Origin: DATFVA01 sp963711455 | GTDB taxonomy: Bacteria > Bacteroidota > Ignavibacteria > Ignavibacteriales > Ignavibacteriaceae | Length of the DNA: 64,000 nucleotides | NCBI GenBank assembly: GCA_963711455.1 | Contig: CAVQEH010000005.1 | Span: 273,763-337,762 of the forward strand | Reading direction: 5' to 3' | Shown: positions 24,598 to 34,545 of the stretch, piece by piece | How the letters are laid out: each line of letters opens with the position of its first letter | Numbering within the stretch: the stretch's first letter is position 1 | The notes under the pieces: model-generated | Seen by the model: only the letters and a program-made list of their open reading frames with translations | The model's database searches: none | Told to the model about the DNA's origin: nothing | Translations under genes and position numbers: made by a program

Positions 24598-24606
24598 ACC
24601 AGCACC

Positions 24607-24786
24607 TGTCGTTTCTTCCATAGGTCCGATGACTCCTATGTAGAACGGCTATGCCGGAAGCCTGCCAGCGTTTGCATTTATGCGAGCGAGAAATCTTTCA
24701 CGTACTAACATCTTGCAGCATGTAGGATTTCTCAGTCGTTCCGGTTCAATCCTGAACTGAAATACCGGAACTTCATCGAAATGACA
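24607..24786. repeat. palindromic repeat family A, long variant
   Basis: The left arm contains an extra hairpin (TCCATAGG ... CCTATGTAG around GACT) and the ACGGCTATGCCGGAAG block also found at 1675-1805. The right end is ATCGAAATGACA. Confidence 0.82.
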
Positions 24787-24798
24787 ACAGCCTACTAA

Positions 24799-24967
24799 TG
24801 TCATTTCGAGCGAACCGGTGCTTACACTTATGTGAACGAGAAATCTTTCACCTGTTTCATCCGGCTTTCTTGTTCCTGGTTTCTAGTTACTTGTTTCTGG
24901 TTCCTTGCCTTTCCAGCTACAAGTGACCAGTTGCTAGTTGCAAGTAAGATTTCTCCCTCCGGTCGAA
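24799..24967. repeat. palindromic repeat family A with low-complexity loop
   Basis: The usual left arm, then about 90 bases of degenerate TTTCTGGTT/CTAGTTAC-like repeats in the loop, then the right arm AAGATTTCTCCCTCCGGTCGAAG, which lacks the final ATGACA. Confidence 0.7.
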
Positions 24968-25313
24968 GGCTTCTACTTTCGGCTGACTTGTACCTAAAAT
25001 GAATCGAGGAAAAAAGATAATAAAATTTGCCTGTCATAGTGACACTTGTTTAAGGTGAAAAGAAAAGATCAAATAGTCTTTTTCAGTAAATTTTCAAGGA
25101 TCATACTTCAGGTATCTGAGTCGTACTCCTCTCGTACTTCTCTTGTACTTCTCATATACCAGGGATTAGCGGATTGTCGAATTGACGGATTAGAACAACG
25201 GGAGTAGATAGAAGTTAGTATGTAGTAGGGAGCGCCGAATCTATAGTAATGTTCGGATTGATGATTGATGATTCACGGAGCGAATTGTTACACTAATTGG
25301 CATTACTCCTACC
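24968..25313. other. non-coding stretch with an 11-bp minisatellite
   Basis: No gene seen. At 25121-25154 there are three to four tandem 11-base units (TCGTACTCCTC, TCGTACTTCTC, TTGTACTTCTC). The remainder is unstructured. Confidence 0.5.
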
Positions 25314-25545
25314 TGTCATTCCTTCCGAAGGTCCGAAGGACTCCTACGGAGAACGGCTTCGCCGGAGCGAGCCGGCTTTTATATTTGTGCGAGCGAGAAA
25401 TCTTTCACTCATCAACATCCAGTAGCAGGTAAGATTTCTCAGTCGTCCAGACACAACCCTAATCTGCACCTATGGACTCCTTCGAAATGACTACATCCTC
25501 TACACATTGTCATTTCGATGCGAGTCTTCGAGCGAGAAATCTTTC
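25314..25545. repeat. family A long variant plus left half-copy
   Basis: 25314-25491 is a long variant with a left-arm hairpin (CCGAAGG ... CTCCTACGGAG) and a normal right end TTCGAAATGAC. 25508-25545 is a left half of the short GCGAGTCTTCGAGCGAG type, similar to 2551-2590. Confidence 0.78.
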
Positions 25546-25608
25546 TCCCGTTTCATCTCGTATTTACTAGCTGCTGATTGCTGTTATCATTTTTTATATT
25601 CTTACAAA

Positions 25609-25738
25609 ATATAGTTACTCTTTTATCTACCGTTAAGATTACTTATTTAACGATATCACCTCCAACAAGACCTTCTCCTACAAGGAGAAGGTCTACAGGA
25701 TAAGGTTATTATTAAATACTGCCAATATCCAAATGATA
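25609..25738. repeat. palindromic repeat family B, partial copy
   Basis: A second, unrelated interspersed family. The perfect 10-bp stem ACCTTCTCCT/AGGAGAAGGT with a 3-base loop sits between a CTCCAACAAG lead and ACAGGATAAGGTTATTATT. Confidence 0.75.
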
Positions 25739-25763
25739 CTAAAGATGAATATTATTCAAACAC

Positions 25764-25990
25764 TCACCCATAATCCCTCTCCTCATATGAGAGGGATATG
25801 TTTGAAATGATAACTTTTTGATTTTAATGTTAGCATTTTTTTTCTAACAAAATAATATATACTTTTTTATCTGCGGTTAAGCTATAAATTTTAACGACAT
25901 TATCTCCAACAAGTCCTTCTCTTGTTAGGAGAAGGTCGATAGACTCCGATGGAGTCAAACGGACTCTATCGAGACTACAGGATGAGGTTA
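25764..25990. repeat. palindromic repeat family B, full copy
   Basis: Begins CACCCATAATCCCTCTC with the stem CCCTCTC/GAGAGGG. It then has a conserved AT-rich middle, the stem CTTCTC/GAGAAG, a third hairpin GACTCC/GGAGTC, and ends AGGATGAGGTTATTAT at the stop codon of the DUF559 gene. It opens the first unit of a 646-bp tandem duplication (25764-26409 and 26410-27055). Confidence 0.82.
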
Positions 25991-26371
25991 TTATAAATAT
26001 CTTTTTATTTCTTCTAAAACCTTCTCAATATCATTTATAACTTCCTCATTCTTAAACCTTATTACTCTTAAGCCTAATTGGTTCAGAATTTCCGTTCGAT
26101 TTTCATCCTCCTCCAGCTTGTATTGATGATATCTGCCATCTAATTCGACGATTAATTTTTCTTCAGGACAATAATAATCTGCAATAAAAAATGTTTCTGT
26201 TCCCGTAATATCGTGAAAGACAGGATACTGCCTTCTGAATTTTTTACCTTCAAACCTTTTATTACGTACCTTCTGCCAGAAAATTTCTTCTGCAGGTGTA
26301 GCATTTTTTCTCAATTCCCTGCAAAGAATTTTTGCACTTTCTGATAATTTCCATTTATTATTTAAGCTCAT
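25991..26371 (-). CDS. DUF559 endonuclease-like protein, copy 1
   Basis: About 126 residues of the DUF559 family, a PD-(D/E)XK fold close to very-short-patch-repair nucleases. LRKNATPAEEIFWQKVR, FEGKKFRRQYPV, FFIADYYCPEEKLIVELDGRYH (catalytic Asp, Glu and His-containing strand) and LGLRVIRFKNEEV are all present. The ATG at 26371 is chosen over a GTG at 26398. The gene is embedded in repeat family B and duplicated 646 bases away, copying the nuclease-within-repeat pattern of the GIY-YIG genes. Its role is unknown. Confidence 0.88.
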   Translation of the reverse strand: MSLNNKWKLSESAKILCRELRKNATPAEEIFWQKVRNKRFEGKKFRRQYPVFHDITGTETFFIADYYCPEEKLIVELDGRYHQYKLEEDENRTEILNQLGLRVIRFKNEEVINDIEKVLEEIKRYL

Positions 26372-26409
26372 ATGAACACACTTTACATTCAGTCCCACCA
26401 GTTATTACC

Positions 26410-26636
26410 TCACCCATAATCCCTCTCCTCAAATGAGAGGGATATGTTTGAAGTGATAACTTTTTGATTTTAATGTTAGCATTTTTTTTCTAACAAAATA
26501 ATATATACTTTTTTATCTGCGGTTAAGCTATAAATTTTAACGACATTATCTCCAACAAGACCTTCTCTTGTTAGGAGAAGGTCGATAGACTCCGATGGAG
26601 TCAAACGGACTCTATCGAGACTACAGGATGAGGTTA
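26410..26636. repeat. palindromic repeat family B, full copy (second duplication unit)
   Basis: Near-identical to 25764-25990 and ends at the stop codon of the second DUF559 gene. Only a few base changes are seen, so the duplication is recent. Confidence 0.83.
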
Positions 26637-27017
26637 TTATAAATATCTTTTTATTTCTTCTAAAACCTTCTCAATATCATTTATAACTTCCTCATTCTTA
26701 AACCTGATTACTCTTAAGCCTAATTGGTTCAGAATTTCCGTTCGATTTTCATCCTCCTCCAGCTTGTATTGATGATATCTGCCATCTAATTCAACAATTA
26801 ATTTTTCTTCAGGACAATAATAATCTGCAATAAAAAATGTTTCTGTTCCCGTAATATTGTGAAAGACAGGATACTGCATTCTGAATTTTTTACCTTCAAA
26901 CCTTTTATTACGTACCTTCTGCCAGAAAATTTCTTCTGCAGGTGTAGTATTTTTTCTCAATTCCCTGCAAAGAATTTTTGCACTTTCTGATAATTTCCAT
27001 TTATTATTTAAGCTCAT
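26637..27017 (-). CDS. DUF559 endonuclease-like protein, copy 2
   Basis: Tandem duplicate of the gene at 25991-26371 with only four amino-acid changes in the 126-residue form seen by eye (Ala/Thr in RKNxTPAEE, Arg/Met in KKFRxQYP, Asp/Asn in FHxITG, with the rest silent or conservative). Catalytic residues are unchanged. Both frames stay open, so either the duplication is very recent or both copies are selected. Same start choice as copy 1. Confidence 0.88.
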   Translation of the reverse strand: MSLNNKWKLSESAKILCRELRKNTTPAEEIFWQKVRNKRFEGKKFRMQYPVFHNITGTETFFIADYYCPEEKLIVELDGRYHQYKLEEDENRTEILNQLGLRVIRFKNEEVINDIEKVLEEIKRYL

Positions 27018-27055
27018 ATGAACACACTTTACATTCAGTCCCACCAGTTATTACC

Positions 27056-27296
27056 TCACCCATAATCCCTCTCCTCATATGAGAGGGATATGTTTGAAGT
27101 GATAACTTTTTGATTTTAATGTTGGCATTTTATTCCAACAAAATAATATAAACTTTTTTAACTGCGCTTAAGATATATATTTTAACGACACCATCTCCAA
27201 CAAAACCTTCTCCTACAAGGAGAAGGTCTACAGGATGAGGTTATTATTAAATACTGCCAATATCCAAATGATACTAAAGATAAATATTATTCAAAC
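27056..27296. repeat. palindromic repeat family B, diverged copy
   Basis: Same order of stems (CCCTCTC/GAGAGGG and ACCTTCTCCT/AGGAGAAGGT). The middle AT block differs (ACTGCGCTTAAGATATATATTT), and no nuclease gene follows. A tail similar to 25700-25760 (AAATACTGCCAATATCC) is attached. Confidence 0.78.
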
Positions 27297-27690
27297 ACTC
27301 ACCCATAATCCCTCTCCTCAAATGTGAGGGATATGTTTGAAGTGATAACTTTTTGATTTTAATGTTGGCATTTTATTCCAACAAAATAATATAAACTTTT
27401 TTAACTGCGCTTAAGATATATATTTTAACGACATTATCTCCAACAAGACCTTCTCTTACCAGGAGGAGGTCGATAGACTCTCCTTAGAGTTCGAAAACTC
27501 TAACGGAGTTTTCGACCGATGGAGTTTAGTTAGAACTCCGTTCCAACGTAACGAGCTTACGGACTCTATCGAGACTACAGGATGAGTTCTAATTAACCTT
27601 CCATCCTTCATTCCGTCAAGATGTATCATCAAATGATACCATCTCCATCAAGTCCTTCTCTTGTTAGGAGAAGGACTACAGGATGAGGTA
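27297..27690. repeat. palindromic repeat family B, further copy and fragment
   Basis: One copy (27297 to about 27590) whose third hairpin has expanded into nested GACTC/GAGTC, AACTCCGT and ACGGAGTT arms, then a short fragment (about 27600-27690) with CCTTCTC/GAGAAGG. No open frame. Confidence 0.72.
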
Positions 27691-27796
27691 ATAATATAAG
27701 AGGGATTAAATTTTTAAAAATACAATTCCTTTATATGTTTTCCTGATTTCAGGATTTTTCTATTTATAAAAAATAATTCGGACAGCAGCGCTATTT

Positions 27797-28416
27797 TCAT
27801 TCTGCATTCTCCTCAGACTCGTCCATCCCCAATCGTTCATTTAAATCGCAAATAGTTTCAGAAAAATAATACTGCACACCCCAACCGACACCTTCTGTAT
27901 TAATAATCAGATCATTAAGACGTTTCGAAAAATCCGGGTAATATTTGTGGTTATTAAATAAATCTTCACATAAATTCTTCAGCATCAAAGCCATTGAATC
28001 ATAAAAAGCATCGTACATATCACCCCATTCTGCCATTATCTCAACACCTAATTCAACATAGTACAATTTTAATTCGATTACAGCTTCGGGAAAATCTTTT
28101 AAGATCTTTGAATGTTGTGTGATGATTTCACGTGCAGATTTTAAGCTGATGTGCTCATATGGAGCCCCGCCCTTTCCAAAAAAAACAGACTTAAGTTTTT
28201 CTTTCGCTTCTTTCACAATTTTTTCTCTATGTCCGCTTTCCGATCCTTCAATAAATAGCTTCAGGAATCTCTCATTATTCTTTGAAAGCTTTGAAAACTC
28301 CACAATAATTTCAACCAGTTCACCTTTTTCTAAATCCTTAACAAGGTATTTAATACCATATTTTTTCTTTTTATTTTTTTAGTATCCGGGTAGGTTTTTT
28401 CTGGCTTAATATTCAT
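27797..28416 (-). pseudogene. DUF6155-like protein, apparently frameshifted near the start
   Basis: The open frame 27797-28303 gives 168 residues that resemble DUF6155 of Bacteroidota (KSAREIITQHSKILKDFPEAVIELKLYYVELGVEIMAEWGDM). Coding continues upstream in frame without a start codon (KKYGIKYLVKDLEKGELVEII) up to an A-rich tract near 28365-28385. In another frame an ATG at 28416 begins MNIKPEKTYPDTKKIKRK and runs into the same tract. One base gained or lost in the A-run would join both into a protein of about 205 residues. It could be a real mutation, slippage or an assembly error. An internal GTG start at 28303 is the alternative. Function unknown. Confidence 0.65.
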
Positions 28417-28671
28417 GATCTTAAGTGAAGCAAGTAATTAATCTTGCTAATTATTTTTGTTTTCACTAAAAGTTGGGCTAATTACTCCTGCGCATATAAA
28501 CCGTTTGAAAAGTATAAAAGCTAATCGAAGCTTCTGCCTATGTACAACCATTTTCGAATGGAATTTAACAATTAATTTCCTTTTAACCTTAATGACAAAT
28601 TAAATAATATAATTTATTATTTCATTAAAGGTGATAAAAAATGTTTAACGAATTTACATATTACTGCAACC

Positions 28672-28800
28672 TAAGATTTCTCAGTCGTCCTTTTTCAAAT
28701 CTTAATCTGCATTTAAAGGACTCCTTTCGAAATGACATCCCATTTGTCATTTCAAGTGAGCATTTCCGTTTCACTCATCTTTGCGAGCGATAAATCTTCC
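28672..28800. repeat. family A right half followed by left half
   Basis: 28672-28737 is a right half (AAGATTTCTCAGTCGTCC ... TTCGAAATGACA), and 28745-28800 a left half (TGTCATTTCAAGTGAG ... GCGAGCGATAAATCTT). The order is inverted compared with a normal copy, evidence that halves act as modules. Confidence 0.75.
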
Positions 28801-28812
28801 ACCCAATTACCC

Positions 28813-28970
28813 TGTCATTTCGAAGCGAGCACACATACTCTTTTAAGTTTACGCGAGCGAGAAATCTTGTCTTCAGTATCATCCGGTATTAATGTTACTG
28901 GTTTCTTGCTCTACCAGTACCCGGTAGCAGGTAGGATTTCTTTCCAGACTTAGTCAGGATCGAAATGACA
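28813..28970. repeat. palindromic repeat family A, last full copy in the window
   Basis: Left arm TGTCATTTCGAAGCGAGCAC with a core like that of 1675-1805 (CTCTTTTAAGTT), a loop containing CTGGTTTCTTG, and right end GGATCGAAATGACA. No member of family A is seen after this point. Confidence 0.82.
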
Positions 28971-29180
28971 CCTGGTTATTAAATTGCAAATGATAAATTA
29001 CAAATGGAATGCAGCACAATACTCCTCCGAAGGAGTCCCATTCCGACACTACTCCATCAATCTATAACTCCATACAATGAATGACAATTGAGTGACTGTT
29101 TCTTTCTTCTAGAGCCTGAACTTGGGCTCACATCCCTCTCTGCTCTTTGCACTATGCACCTACTGCATACTTCCTACTAC

Positions 29181-31145
29181 TTACTTTTCCACAACCATCT
29201 TCTTGGTGACTGAATAACCCGGTGTGGTAAATCTGTAATAGTAAATTCCGCTTGAAAGTTCCGGTATCCTTAATTCAACCTGGTATGTTCCTGCAGCTTT
29301 CTCTTCATTTACCAATACTGCAACCTGCTGCCCGAGTGTGTTGTAAACTGTTATCTTTACCGGAACAAATCCTTTTGTACTGACGGGTATTTCGTATTGA
29401 ATTGTAGTTGATGGATTAAAAGGGTTGGGATAATTCTGCTCAAGTATAAAAGCAGACGGCTTTGTTATATCAATTGAATCTGCACTGTTTACATCTTTCA
29501 TAATCCAGTTGCCAGGATCAAAAGTTAAGTATTCAGGTCTGCCGGTTACATCAAAATCAAACTCCTGGCTTTTCTGATTATTAAAAATCCTGACGGTAGT
29601 GTCCGCACTTGTTGTGTGTATCTTTATATCAACCGGCATTGTGAAGAAATCCGGCCGCACATTGTCTGCCTGTGTCAGCTTAAAAATAATTTTATAGTCG
29701 TTGTTATTCCCTTTCTGAAATTTCCAGCTAAATGTATAATGAGGATAATTAACGCCGTAAACCCATTCATTAAAAAAATATGAAAGGTCTGTACCGGAAA
29801 CACTGTCTGCTACATTTTCAAAATCCCCGGTTGAAGCATTTTTGTACCGTAAAGAAGAAGAAGATGCATAGGCTTTCATTATTCTGAAAAATGTTGAATC
29901 CCCTGCAATTCCCCGAAGCATATGTAATACCATAGCACCTTTCGCATAGCTTCTTGCATAATCGAAAATTATTGCCGGCGAGCTGATGTCATCGGCGTAA
30001 ACAGATCCATCCGCGGTTTTTGCATAATCCATAAGTGTTGCAATATAGGAACCATACGAAGATTCATTTACTGCTTCAGAATAAACTGCCTCTGAATAAG
30101 TGGCAAAGCCTTCGTTCATCCATATCTCATGCCAGTTCTTACAGGTAATCATATCTCCAAACCATTGATGAGCAAGCTCATGAGCCATAATCGATTCTCC
30201 AAAGCTTCCAAGAGATGTAATCGTCTGGTGTTCCATTCCACCGGACCAGCCGAATTCAGCCTGCCCGTATTTCTGGTCAATGAAAGGATAAAGCCCATAC
30301 CGGTTAGAGAATATTGCCAGCATATTAACTGTCTTATCAAGGAGAGTCTTTAGCCCGTCAAAGTTTTCAGGATAGATGTAATTAACCTGAAGCACAGAGT
30401 CGTTTGGAGCATAATGAAAATATGTCCTGTAAACTGTATAATTTGTGACTGTCATTGAGATTAAATAGTTGGCAATGGGATATTTGTTAAACCAGAAATA
30501 AGTATGCGTTCCGTTTCTGTATTCTTCGATTTTCTGAAGCACTCCGTTTGAAACCGGAATTAAGTTATTAGCACAGTTAATATTTACCTGCGATGAATCT
30601 GCCTTATCATCGGGATTATCTTTACACGGCCACCAATCCCTTGCCCCGTAAGGTTCACTTAATGTCCATATAGCAGGCTTACCGTTATGAGAGCCGAATT
30701 CAAAGCTGCCTAATCCATTCGACTGCGGAACACCCTGGTAATAAACTACAACTGAGAATTTTTCATTATGCTGATAAATACGCGGTAATGTTATATTTAA
30801 TTTATTATCCTGGTGAATAAAAGTAAGATTAACATTATCTGATAATACTGAATCGACATCAAGGTTATTGCTCAAATCAAGGAAAAAATTATCCAATAAA
30901 TTTTCCGCCGGCACAGCATCAATACGAACCGAACCTTTCAGGTAATCGGGTGAGTAAGTTAATGTTAAATCAAGTTTATAATATTTCACATCGATTGTTG
31001 AATCGCCGGGATACAAGGTTTTTGAAAGTGCTATCGATCTTTCATACTGACATTTTTCAATTTCAACTACGGAAGGATCAACGGACTGAGCTAATATGAC
31101 AGACGCTTCAATAAGAAAAGTTAATATGATTAAAAATTTATTCAT
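29181..31145 (-). CDS. M1 family metallopeptidase with type IX secretion sorting domain
   Basis: A secreted zinc aminopeptidase, 654 residues. A signal peptide ends near residue 19 (VILAQ). The exopeptidase motif is GGMEH (302-306), the zinc site HELAHQWFGD (322-331) with the downstream Glu in WMNEGFA (345), and a catalytic Tyr is expected near RSYAKGAMVLHM. Residues about 565-654 form the T9SS C-terminal domain: FILEQNYPNPFNPSTTIQY, then VKITVYNTLGQQVAVL and SGIYYYRFTT. It should be exported through the outer membrane and either released or anchored. It stands alone between the repeat field and addB. Confidence 0.95.
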   Translation of the reverse strand: MNKFLIILTFLIEASVILAQSVDPSVVEIEKCQYERSIALSKTLYPGDSTIDVKYYKLDLTLTYSPDYLKGSVRIDAVPAENLLDNFFLDLSNNLDVDSVLSDNVNLTFIHQDNKLNITLPRIYQHNEKFSVVVYYQGVPQSNGLGSFEFGSHNGKPAIWTLSEPYGARDWWPCKDNPDDKADSSQVNINCANNLIPVSNGVLQKIEEYRNGTHTYFWFNKYPIANYLISMTVTNYTVYRTYFHYAPNDSVLQVNYIYPENFDGLKTLLDKTVNMLAIFSNRYGLYPFIDQKYGQAEFGWSGGMEHQTITSLGSFGESIMAHELAHQWFGDMITCKNWHEIWMNEGFATYSEAVYSEAVNESSYGSYIATLMDYAKTADGSVYADDISSPAIIFDYARSYAKGAMVLHMLRGIAGDSTFFRIMKAYASSSSLRYKNASTGDFENVADSVSGTDLSYFFNEWVYGVNYPHYTFSWKFQKGNNNDYKIIFKLTQADNVRPDFFTMPVDIKIHTTSADTTVRIFNNQKSQEFDFDVTGRPEYLTFDPGNWIMKDVNSADSIDITKPSAFILEQNYPNPFNPSTTIQYEIPVSTKGFVPVKITVYNTLGQQVAVLVNEEKAAGTYQVELRIPELSSGIYYYRFTTPGYSVTKKMVVEK

Positions 31146-31383
31146 GTAATTTATTCAAAATTAATACTTTACATTAACCAGCATTGCAATAAGAGTCAAT
31201 GGAGGAAAACAGAACGCTGATGAAACTGATTAACAGATTTTCACTGATTCAAATTCGAATAAGCAATTTTGAACAGGGTAGAAATATTTTGGTGCTTTGC
31301 GTCTTTATGTCTTAGCGGGAATTGTTTTTGCCGCCAAGGCACTAAGTGGCGAAGATACACAAAGAGAGTAATGGAAAATTGAT
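31146..31383. other. intergenic region with a stock interspersed sequence
   Basis: No gene. A segment at about 31318-31365 (GCCGCCAAGGCACTAAGTGG) and one at about 31210-31250 (ACGCTGATGAAACTG) resemble short sequences dispersed in many bacterial genomes. Each is seen once here. Confidence 0.4.
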
Positions 31384-34300
31384 TCAACCTGTTTTCACTT
31401 CCTGAATTCTGCATATTGCCTTGAAGCCGCAATATTTACACGCTTTCTCTTCCCTGTTTTCTATTTGCGATAGTCTGAAATCTCCATTGCGTATTCCGGC
31501 AACATACTTGTTAACAGCTTCAAGACAGATATTAATTAATTCTTCGTACTTCTCAGTAATTTCTTCACCGGAAATTTTCTTTCCGAAGTTTAACTCTTTC
31601 CTGCCGAAATCATCGCTGCGGTATTTCAAGGAATAAATCAAAGCACCTGCCGGCTCATAATCTTCATTCAATTCCGATTTGATAATTTCTTTTGCGGCGT
31701 ATAAATAAAGCGGAAGCTGCAATTGCAAGCCGGTTAAAACATCCTGTTTATTCAACCGGCTTTTACCGGTTTTATAATCAAATACTTTATAAGTTTTTTC
31801 TTCGGGATTTATATCGATCCTGTCAATTTTACCCCGCACGTTCACTTCTCCTGCGACTAACTCATTAATAATTATTTTCTGATCCTGTTCCTCCTTTAAT
31901 TTGCCGAACCCTGCCTCAAAAAATTCCGGGATATATCCTTCCTGGTTCTCTCTTTCATCCGTAAGAAATTTATAGAGAATGGAATTTTTTCTTTTACCGT
32001 CAATTCCAAATATTTTTTCTCTTTCAAAGAAAGACAAAGGTGAATTAAAATTAACTTCATTCACTTTCTCTTCCGCGATTCTGAAAAGAAGCTTCTCGGC
32101 TTTGTTGAATTCTTCTTTTGTACAATTACTTAATACAATATTTTCCTGTTTAAGCCCGGTATAAAAACTAAAAAGGACAGCATGCAGAAGGCTGCCTAAC
32201 TCAAGAGCTTCAATTTCTTCTGTCGGTTCCTCAAATACATCCAGCTTCAGAACTCTTTCAGCAAAATAACGGTAAGGACATTTGGCATAAGTTTCAAGCT
32301 GTGAAATTGAAAACTGCCTGTCTTTCATCTGCAAAAGATTTCTTTTTCCTTCTTCAGATAATTCACCGTACACAAAACCGGTATATACAGAATTAGCAAA
32401 GGGAACATCATTTCTTGCTTTATCAATTTCCATTGCGGATCTTATTTCATCTTTGTTTAATCCTGCAGAAGAAATTCCTGAAAGCTTTTCAGCTTTTTCA
32501 ATTCCGTTTTTTCCTATAAATGTTAAAAGCTGTTCACGTGTATAAATTTTATTGGCGTTATCACTTTCTGCACCCACTGATACCTCAAAGGTGTTAATAA
32601 ATTCATTTAGAAAATCCGACTGAACAAATTCCTTTCTTTCATCTCTCCGGGGATAAGTGAAGTAAAGATTTTTATTCCACGTACAAAGAGATTGATAAAA
32701 AAGATAGCGTTCTTCAGTAATATGATTTTGTTCCCCTTTATTTCTTGCCATTGTACCTGAGAAAAAAATCTCCGGGGAAAATTTTGTAGGGAAATCACCG
32801 TCACATAAACCAGCTATGAAAAGATAATCAAATTTTAATCCGCGTATCTCATTCATTGTTGTAATTTGCACACCGTAGCCGGGCTTCTCTTTTATATTAT
32901 AGCGGGAAGAGGAAACAGCCATCCTTATGTTATGAAGGAAAAATTTTAGAGGAAATTTTTCTTCTGTTCCAAACTGATCCTCAAGTAAAGAAAGTATTTC
33001 ATTATTGGTTTCAATAAAGACATTAACAGATTTTATATTTTTTTCCGCTTCATCAGGGCTGCCGGTCAGGAGTCTTAAAGGCAATTTAAGTTTATTTATG
33101 AGTTGATTAAGATTTTCCCTGAATTCAGGAAAATTCATCTTATGCAGAAAAGGATCCAGGTACTCGCGGATTTTATCAATATCATTTAAAGCTTTACCAT
33201 AAGATTTTTTCAGCTCAATAATATTACGGGTATCTTCTTCATTTTCTTCTAATGAAACCACAGCATCATTTAAGGTTCTCTGCCAGTTATCAAATCCCGA
33301 TATAATTTTCAGTTTGATGGAAGCTCTTAAAAGATTGGTAAGATTGACTCCCTCGATCTCCAGCATTCCACCGCTCAGAGCTCTGAATATATTTTTATAA
33401 TAAAAATCATTCTCGGCTATTTCTAAAAAGCTTAAGAGAGAGACAACAGGAGAAGCAGCAGCCAAATGAAATCTATCTGTAAGATTAAAGGGCAGACCGT
33501 AAAGTTGAAAGGTATCTCTTACTATTTCAGAATAATTACTGATCAGATTAAAAGCCACACAGATTTTTTCAGGCTGAATATTTTTATTTATTATTAATTC
33601 TTTTATCTCAGAAGCAATTAATTCGATTTCCTTTTCTCTTGTGGAACCTGATATGATTTTTATCCTGTCTTTATAGCTTAGTGTTTTTGATTTATCTTTT
33701 TTCCTAAAAAGATTCTCACGTATTTCATCCTGAAACCGTGAAAACAACGGAAGTGATTTATCGGGTATTTCTTTAAATCCCTTTTTAATGAAGTTGTTAT
33801 AGCAGTTGTCGAGATGAGAAAATATTAAAGGATTATATTTGAAATAATCAAAGCTGAGAAAGAGTTCGGTTTTATTTATATCAGAAAGCCTGTTTATTAT
33901 TTCAATTTCGGGAAGTGTAAATTCATCAAACCCCATTATAATGATAAGATTTACTTCGGGATAAAGAGAGTTGAAATTACTTAAATAGTTTTTCTCCCCG
34001 AGTTCCAGGAGAGAAAAATATATATCTCCGGTTTCCTTCAGACCAAAAGAATTTAATTTCTTCTGATATTCTTCAAAAACATTTGCAATATCCAGTGCTT
34101 TATTTTTTTCAGATCCGGATAATTCCTCAGCTTCCTTCCTGATTTTGCCGGGAGTAATTCCGTGTCTTTTATATTCAGCAATTACATTCCCGATTCTCTC
34201 CAAAGTACCTGAAGGAATTTCACCCCCATAATTTGAAAAATAATTAAGATTTACTTCACCAAAACTTTGTTGTAAAAGTATAGACGAAGATGAATCTGTA

Positions 34301-34545
34301 ACCATATTTGTTTTTACGGAATCATTGTTAAACAGTAATTTTGAAGAGACAGATCCGATTGTCTCAAGGTTTAGTTTCCCGGTTGCCGAACCCGGAGATT
34401 GTGAAATCATTTCCCTCTGAAGTGCTCTTTTCCTCCGGTTAGTAGGAACAATCATTAATAAGGAATTTAAATCCCTCTGTTTGATTTTTAAGCTGATCTC
34501 AAAATCAACATCAAATTCTTTTCTGCCTGATTTTGTTAATATCAT
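31384..34545 (-). CDS. addB: AddB/RexB-like PD-(D/E)XK nuclease, helicase-related
   Basis: 1053 residues. In AddAB-type recombination enzymes the B subunit has a UvrD-like, often ATP-inactive, N-terminus and a C-terminal nuclease. Here ISQLETYAKCPYRYF gives the first Cys, VRGKIDRIDIN and KVFDYKTGK are the catalytic Asp and DYKTGK strand, and CKYCGFKAIC supplies three more Cys of the 4Fe-4S clamp. A Walker A is not visible at the start (IVPTNRRKRAL), in line with RexB. VQITTMNEIRGLKFDYLFIAG is a motif V equivalent. No AddA gene lies next to it. It overlaps the CYTH gene by 4 bases. Confidence 0.88.
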   Translation of the reverse strand: MILTKSGRKEFDVDFEISLKIKQRDLNSLLMIVPTNRRKRALQREMISQSPGSATGKLNLETIGSVSSKLLFNNDSVKTNMVTDSSSSILLQQSFGEVNLNYFSNYGGEIPSGTLERIGNVIAEYKRHGITPGKIRKEAEELSGSEKNKALDIANVFEEYQKKLNSFGLKETGDIYFSLLELGEKNYLSNFNSLYPEVNLIIIMGFDEFTLPEIEIINRLSDINKTELFLSFDYFKYNPLIFSHLDNCYNNFIKKGFKEIPDKSLPLFSRFQDEIRENLFRKKDKSKTLSYKDRIKIISGSTREKEIELIASEIKELIINKNIQPEKICVAFNLISNYSEIVRDTFQLYGLPFNLTDRFHLAAASPVVSLLSFLEIAENDFYYKNIFRALSGGMLEIEGVNLTNLLRASIKLKIISGFDNWQRTLNDAVVSLEENEEDTRNIIELKKSYGKALNDIDKIREYLDPFLHKMNFPEFRENLNQLINKLKLPLRLLTGSPDEAEKNIKSVNVFIETNNEILSLLEDQFGTEEKFPLKFFLHNIRMAVSSSRYNIKEKPGYGVQITTMNEIRGLKFDYLFIAGLCDGDFPTKFSPEIFFSGTMARNKGEQNHITEERYLFYQSLCTWNKNLYFTYPRRDERKEFVQSDFLNEFINTFEVSVGAESDNANKIYTREQLLTFIGKNGIEKAEKLSGISSAGLNKDEIRSAMEIDKARNDVPFANSVYTGFVYGELSEEGKRNLLQMKDRQFSISQLETYAKCPYRYFAERVLKLDVFEEPTEEIEALELGSLLHAVLFSFYTGLKQENIVLSNCTKEEFNKAEKLLFRIAEEKVNEVNFNSPLSFFEREKIFGIDGKRKNSILYKFLTDERENQEGYIPEFFEAGFGKLKEEQDQKIIINELVAGEVNVRGKIDRIDINPEEKTYKVFDYKTGKSRLNKQDVLTGLQLQLPLYLYAAKEIIKSELNEDYEPAGALIYSLKYRSDDFGRKELNFGKKISGEEITEKYEELINICLEAVNKYVAGIRNGDFRLSQIENREEKACKYCGFKAICRIQEVKTG

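Noticed and set aside
24300..25560. A CRISPR array
   Set aside because: Units are about 100-180 bp with internal inverted arms and variable spacing, not 25-40-bp repeats separated by constant-length spacers, and no cas gene is present.
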